From assembly GCA_045592165.1 (NCBI GenBank), contig JAZNUG010000083.1:1-9318 (forward strand): a stretch of DNA of 9,318 nt, in the 5' to 3' direction. A program made the position numbers and the translations under genes. The stretch's first letter is position 1. The number at the start of each line of letters is the position of its first letter. Shown piece by piece: positions 6,603-9,318 of this stretch. This stretch comes from SFEL01 sp045592165 (GTDB taxonomy: Bacteria > Bacillota > Clostridia > Christensenellales > CAG-138). The notes beneath the pieces are model-generated. The model was not told the DNA's origin. It worked only from the letters and a program-made list of their open reading frames with translations, and searched no databases.

Positions 6603-7469
6603 ATGAATGTTTCCCTGTTTATAAATCCAATTGATGAAAAGCTGACGGAGCTTGGCTTTGGCTGGGCAGTGACGGTTATCAATATACTGCTCATCTTCGT
6701 CATCGCCAGGATATGCGTAGCCCTTACCGGTAAGCTGCTTCGCGGCATTTCTGCCCGGTATAAGCGCCGTCTGGGCGACGATGCCCATGCATTCCGCCGC
6801 ACCGAAACCGCTCTCACCCTGATAAACGGCCTTGCAAAGTATGTATTTTACTTTATTGCCATCGCCCTGGCCGTTGGCGAGCTGGGCCTTGGCAGCGCCA
6901 TGGCAAGCATGCTGGCTGCCGCCGGTATCGGAACGCTGGCCATAGGTCTTGGCGCGCAAAGCATAATCAGCGACGTTGCCGCAGGTTTATTCATCATCTT
7001 TGAAGATCAGATTGCCGTTGGAGATTATGTTATCCTGGCCGGAACCGAAGGCTATGTTGACGAGGTATCTCTCCGCACGGTCACCCTCAGGGGGTTCAAC
7101 GGCGAACGGCACATCATACCAAACGGCCAGATACGGGAGGTTACCAATTTCTCCCGCAGCGACTATATCGCCTTCTTTGATATGGAAGTATCCCGGGATG
7201 CGGATGTGGACAAGGCGCTGGATATCATGATGCAGGAAGCGCAGCGCATATACGAAACCTCCGACGATCCTGCCCGAAAGCCCCCGGAACGCCTCGGCAT
7301 AGCTGCCATGGCCGGCAATTCCATGACCCTGAGGATAATCCTCCACTGCTCCGCAGTAAAGCAATGGGCCACACTCCGGGCCGCCCGCCTTGCCTGCAAC
7401 AGGCGCTTCCACGAGGAAGGTATTCCCGCCCCCGAGGTGCTCAACCGCATCCGTCAGGATAAGGATTAA
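6603..7469 (+). CDS. MscS-family mechanosensitive ion channel
   Basis: A 288-residue small mechanosensitive channel that opens under membrane tension and releases solutes after hypo-osmotic shock. ATG at 6603 has GGAG (6591-6594) 8 bases upstream. Membrane helices: about 20-45, 70-92 and the pore-lining helix about 99-134, which carries the family pattern of small residues (A-A-A-G-I-G, then A-I-G-L-G-A-Q, 113-119) and leads into F-E-D-Q (133-136). The beta domain follows with VGDYV, then T-V-T-L-R-G-F-N-G and H-I-I-P-N-G-Q-I, the MscS signature. The C-terminal alpha/beta domain ends near 288. Three helices and this length fit the minimal E. coli MscS or Bacillus YkuT type. It begins 24 bases after dnaB with no terminator between, so cotranscription is likely. 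No terminator is visible after it. Confidence 0.93.
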   Translation: MNVSLFINPIDEKLTELGFGWAVTVINILLIFVIARICVALTGKLLRGISARYKRRLGDDAHAFRRTETALTLINGLAKYVFYFIAIALAVGELGLGSAMASMLAAAGIGTLAIGLGAQSIISDVAAGLFIIFEDQIAVGDYVILAGTEGYVDEVSLRTVTLRGFNGERHIIPNGQIREVTNFSRSDYIAFFDMEVSRDADVDKALDIMMQEAQRIYETSDDPARKPPERLGIAAMAGNSMTLRIILHCSAVKQWATLRAARLACNRRFHEEGIPAPEVLNRIRQDKD

Positions 7470-7484
7470 GCATAATTTTCATCC

Positions 7485-7507
7485 CGATATCAATCGATAT
7501 TATCAAT
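7485..7507 (+). repeat. Short imperfect tandem repeat upstream of the deacylase gene
   Basis: CGATATCAAT (7485-7494) is followed by CGATAT-T-ATCAAT (7495-7507), two near-copies of a 10-13 base unit just upstream of the -35 box of the next gene. It could be an operator or an AT-rich UP-like region, or chance in a short AT-rich spacer. No regulator is recognised for it. Confidence 0.25.
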
Positions 7508-7511
7508 AACA

Positions 7512-7540
7512 TTGCAAACCCCATTTGCATATGTTAAAAT
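7512..7540 (+). promoter_or_regulatory. Extended -10 promoter for the tRNA deacylase gene
   Basis: TTGCAA (7512-7517), a 17-base spacer and TAAAAT (7535-7540), preceded by TGT (7532-7534) as an extended -10. Spacing is optimal, and the region is markedly AT-rich against its GC-rich surroundings. It predicts a start near 7547 and a leader of about 35 bases. Confidence 0.72.
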
Positions 7541-7582
7541 AGTCAAAACTGTGTCAATCAGTGAAAGGAGCTACCAAAGATC

Positions 7583-8101
7583 ATGAGAGAAGCAGCAATC
7601 CCCGCCATTCAGAAGCTTGACGAGCTGGGCATTAAATATTATTACTATGAGCATAAGCTGGCCAAGACCATGGAAGACTGCGAAGGCATCGGCGCTGACG
7701 TTGGCGCAAAGCACTTCAAGAACATCTATGCCTGCGACCGCAGTGAAACCGATTTCTACATCATCATCATCCGCGCAGACAAGAAATTCAAGACCTCCGA
7801 GGTCAGCAAAAAGCTGGGCGTATCCCGCCTGAGCTTCTGCACCGACGAAATGCTTGAGGCAAACCTTGGCGTAGTTTCCGGCGCTGTTACTCCCCTCGCC
7901 CTGATGAACGACAAGGAGCACAAGACCCTGCTGGTAGTTGATAAGGACATCCTCCGCGACGAGATGATCTGCTGCCACCCCCTCACCAGCGATGCTTCTG
8001 TTGCCATGCACCGCTATGACCTTATCCGCTTTGTCCGCGATTGCGGCAATGAGATCAAGTTCCTTGACATCGGCGAAGCCGCAAGCGAGGACGAGGAATA
8101 A
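7583..8101 (+). CDS. YbaK/ProX-type aminoacyl-tRNA deacylase
   Basis: A 172-residue free-standing editing-domain protein that should hydrolyse mischarged tRNA in trans, protecting translation from errors. The closest resemblance is to the PrdX/ProXp-ala branch, which removes Ala from tRNA-Pro: K-N-I-Y (46-49) with candidate catalytic Lys46, a hydrophobic strand followed by DKKF (66-69), L-S-F-C-T-D-E (83-89), L-G-V-V-S-G-A-V-T-P-L (95-105, the conserved G-x-V-T-P turn), N109-D110 and H132-P133. The substrate cannot be fixed from sequence, and a Cys-tRNA-Pro (YbaK) role is an alternative. ATG at 7583 is served by AAAGGAG (7564-7570), 12 bases upstream. The gene stands alone between its own promoter and terminator. 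The acidic tail (E-D-E-E) is short and probably disordered. Confidence 0.88.
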   Translation: MREAAIPAIQKLDELGIKYYYYEHKLAKTMEDCEGIGADVGAKHFKNIYACDRSETDFYIIIIRADKKFKTSEVSKKLGVSRLSFCTDEMLEANLGVVSGAVTPLALMNDKEHKTLLVVDKDILRDEMICCHPLTSDASVAMHRYDLIRFVRDCGNEIKFLDIGEAASEDEE

Positions 8102-8121
8102 TTTCACCCGCATGCAAACAC

Positions 8122-8150
8122 AGCCGCGCTTTATGCGCGGCTTTTCCTTT
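8122..8150 (+). terminator. Rho-independent terminator after the deacylase gene
   Basis: A perfect 8-bp stem AGCCGCGC (8122-8129) / GCGCGGCT (8135-8142) with loop TTTAT, continuing into TTTTCCTTT. The T-tract is interrupted by two C residues, but the GC-rich stem is strong. It lies 20 bases after the stop codon. Confidence 0.82.
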
Positions 8151-8155
8151 GCGCC

Positions 8156-8184
8156 TTGTAAATACCCCATACCTGTGTTATTCT
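8156..8184 (+). promoter_or_regulatory. Extended -10 promoter for the ATP-grasp ligase gene
   Basis: TTGTAA (8156-8161), a 17-base spacer and TATTCT (8179-8184), with TGT (8176-8178) as extended -10. It sits directly behind the deacylase terminator and would give a leader of only about 22 bases before the ATG at 8213. Confidence 0.62.
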
Positions 8185-8212
8185 TGCAATAGTAAAAAAG
8201 AAGGAGCTGCCA

Positions 8213-9088
8213 ATGAAAAAAGGGCTGCTTATCACAAACGGATTCGTAGGGGAACAAAGCTTCATAAAGCTGTGGAATTCCCTGCTGACCGCCGCAAAAA
8301 ATCGAGGCATGAGCCTTATGCCCATGTCCCATGATAAACTTCTTTTTGACGCCGCATCAGGTACGCCCATGTGGGACGCCGAAGGGGTGGATTTTGCCAT
8401 ACTGTGGGATAAGGATGTGCGCCTTGGCTATCAGCTGGAGCGGCTGGGCATAAGGGTGTTCAATCCTCCCGCCGCAATAGAGATATGCGATGACAAATCC
8501 CTCACCCATATTGCCCTCGCAGGCAAGCTGCCTATGCCCCCTACCGTGATTATCCCCACCACATACAAATACGTGGGCTACGGGGATATGGATTTCCTCC
8601 GCAGGGCCGCGGAGCATATCGGCCTTCCCTTCATAATTAAGGAGTGCCGGGGCTCCTTCGGCAAGCAGGTATACCTTGCAAACACCATTGAGCAGGCACA
8701 GGAGATAATCCTCTCCCACGAAGCTGTCCCCATGCTGCTGCAAAAAGCAGTAATCGAAAGCTTCGGCAAGGATATCCGCCTTTACGTTGTGGGCGGCAGG
8801 GTAATCGCCGGTATGCAGCGCAGCAATTCCTCGGATTTCAGAGCAAACATTGCCGCCGGCGGAAGCTCCCTTGCCTATACCCCCACAGATGCGGAAGCCG
8901 ACCTTGCCATATCCGCCGCAAAGCTGCTGGGGCTGGATTTTGCCGGGGTGGATATTCTGCAAAGCAGCGACGGCCCCCTCATCTGCGAGATAAACTCCAA
9001 CGCACATTTCCACGGCATGGAAAGCTGTACCGGCGTGGATGTTGCCGGCGCAATAATGGACTATATAATGAACAAAACGGAGAACTGA
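8213..9088 (+). CDS. RimK-like ATP-grasp carboxylate-amine ligase
   Basis: A 291-residue cytoplasmic ATP-grasp enzyme that should join a carboxylate to an amine through an acyl-phosphate. ATG at 8213 has AAGGAG (8201-8206) 6 bases upstream. The N-terminal pre-ATP-grasp domain spans about 1-110. The core shows F-I-I-K-E-C-R-G-S-F-G-K (140-151) with ATP-binding Lys143 and the Gly-rich loop, G-K-D-I-R-L-Y-V-V-G (185-194), D-F-R-A-N-I-A-A-G-G, G-V-D-I with D247, and E259-x-N261 for the metal ions. This order is that of RimK, LysX and CofF/MptN relatives, which add glutamate or similar residues to proteins, amino-acid carriers or cofactors. None of the partner genes of those pathways is in view, so the substrate is unknown. 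It is followed two bases later by the next gene, suggesting an operon whose second member may be the substrate or a partner. Confidence 0.85.
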   Translation: MKKGLLITNGFVGEQSFIKLWNSLLTAAKNRGMSLMPMSHDKLLFDAASGTPMWDAEGVDFAILWDKDVRLGYQLERLGIRVFNPPAAIEICDDKSLTHIALAGKLPMPPTVIIPTTYKYVGYGDMDFLRRAAEHIGLPFIIKECRGSFGKQVYLANTIEQAQEIILSHEAVPMLLQKAVIESFGKDIRLYVVGGRVIAGMQRSNSSDFRANIAAGGSSLAYTPTDAEADLAISAAKLLGLDFAGVDILQSSDGPLICEINSNAHFHGMESCTGVDVAGAIMDYIMNKTEN

Positions 9089-9090
9089 CC

Positions 9091-9318
9091 ATGGATAAAA
9101 CCCTCGAAATTGCAGCATGGCTGTATAAAAACAACAAGGAATTCACCAATCTGAAAACCGCCGAAGCCCAGCTGCTCATGGACGGCACAATGGCGATGGC
9201 CCACATATTCCTCCTTGCAAACGGCCATAAGGATGCCATTCCTGGCCCCCTTCACGCAGGCAGCGGCCGGGTATTCCTGCCCGCCCTCGAGGGCAAGTGG
9301 TACAGCCTGCCCAATATT
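9091..9318 (+). CDS. Unidentified protein, 5' part only (runs off window)
   Basis: An open frame from ATG 9091 to the last base gives 76 residues with no stop. CGGAG (9078-9082) lies 8 bases upstream and the ATG follows the ligase stop by two bases, so it is probably the next gene of the same operon. The visible part is soluble, begins M-D-K-T-L-E-I-A-A-W-L-Y, and contains E-F-T-N-L-K (17-22), then a helix-like A-E-A-Q-L-L-M-D-G-T-M-A-M-A-H. The order I-A-x-W-L, T-N-L-K, hydrophobic helix is faintly reminiscent of the Panacea/SocA-like (DUF4065) fold, but the Leu-Gln-Lys-Leu-Leu core of that family is absent, so I do not assign it. Base composition matches its neighbours. Confidence 0.7.
   Translation, partial: MDKTLEIAAWLYKNNKEFTNLKTAEAQLLMDGTMAMAHIFLLANGHKDAIPGPLHAGSGRVFLPALEGKWYSLPNI

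Noticed and set aside
7571..8332. Minus-strand 253-codon frame opposite the deacylase gene
   Set aside because: Antisense to a well-supported gene and running through its terminator; product is low-complexity Gly/Ala/Val without motifs.
1..9318. CRISPR array, tRNA/rRNA genes, complete insertion sequence or phage genes
   Set aside because: No regularly spaced direct repeats, no cloverleaf or rRNA-like segments, and no transposase, integrase or phage structural protein was recognised on either strand.

Overview
The window looks like chromosomal DNA from a gut-type Clostridia (Firmicutes), probably Oscillospiraceae or Ruminococcaceae-like. The evidence is the Firmicutes core order yybS-like / gdpP / rplI / replicative helicase dnaB, AGGAGG-type ribosome binding sites, a TTG start, moderately GC-rich coding sequence and a bacterial serpin of the kind known from intestinal clostridia. 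This taxonomic call is inference from gene content, not a database match. All nine genes lie on the + strand and none appears broken.

Layout: (1) 73-1308, a secreted lipoprotein serpin with an inhibitory-type hinge, closed by a strong terminator. (2) A promoter directly behind that terminator starts the conserved cluster: a TTG-started YybS/DUF2232 membrane protein (1422-2372), the c-di-AMP phosphodiesterase GdpP (2406-4355), ribosomal protein bL9 (4355-4807, one base overlap with gdpP) and, after a 430-bp gap, DnaB helicase (5238-6578), followed 24 bp later by an MscS-type mechanosensitive channel (6603-7469). (3) 7583-8101, a free-standing YbaK/ProX-type aminoacyl-tRNA deacylase with its own promoter and terminator. 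(4) 8213-9088, a RimK-like ATP-grasp ligase with its own promoter, followed at once by an unidentified gene that runs off the window end (9091-9318).

The part least explained by known genes is the rplI-dnaB gap (4808-5237). It is not random spacer. It holds a quasi-palindromic element (about 4821-4975) with long imperfect terminal inverted repeats and nested internal pairing, then a second block (about 5023-5211) with two perfect 12-bp stems and smaller hairpins, plus a possible micro-ORF behind a strong ribosome binding site. This could be a MITE-like repeat, a structured RNA, or both. The sequence alone cannot decide.

Functionally the central cluster combines second-messenger turnover (c-di-AMP, an osmolyte and potassium signal), translation, replication and an osmotic safety valve. 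The serpin and the ATP-grasp/unknown pair are accessory genes flanking this core.
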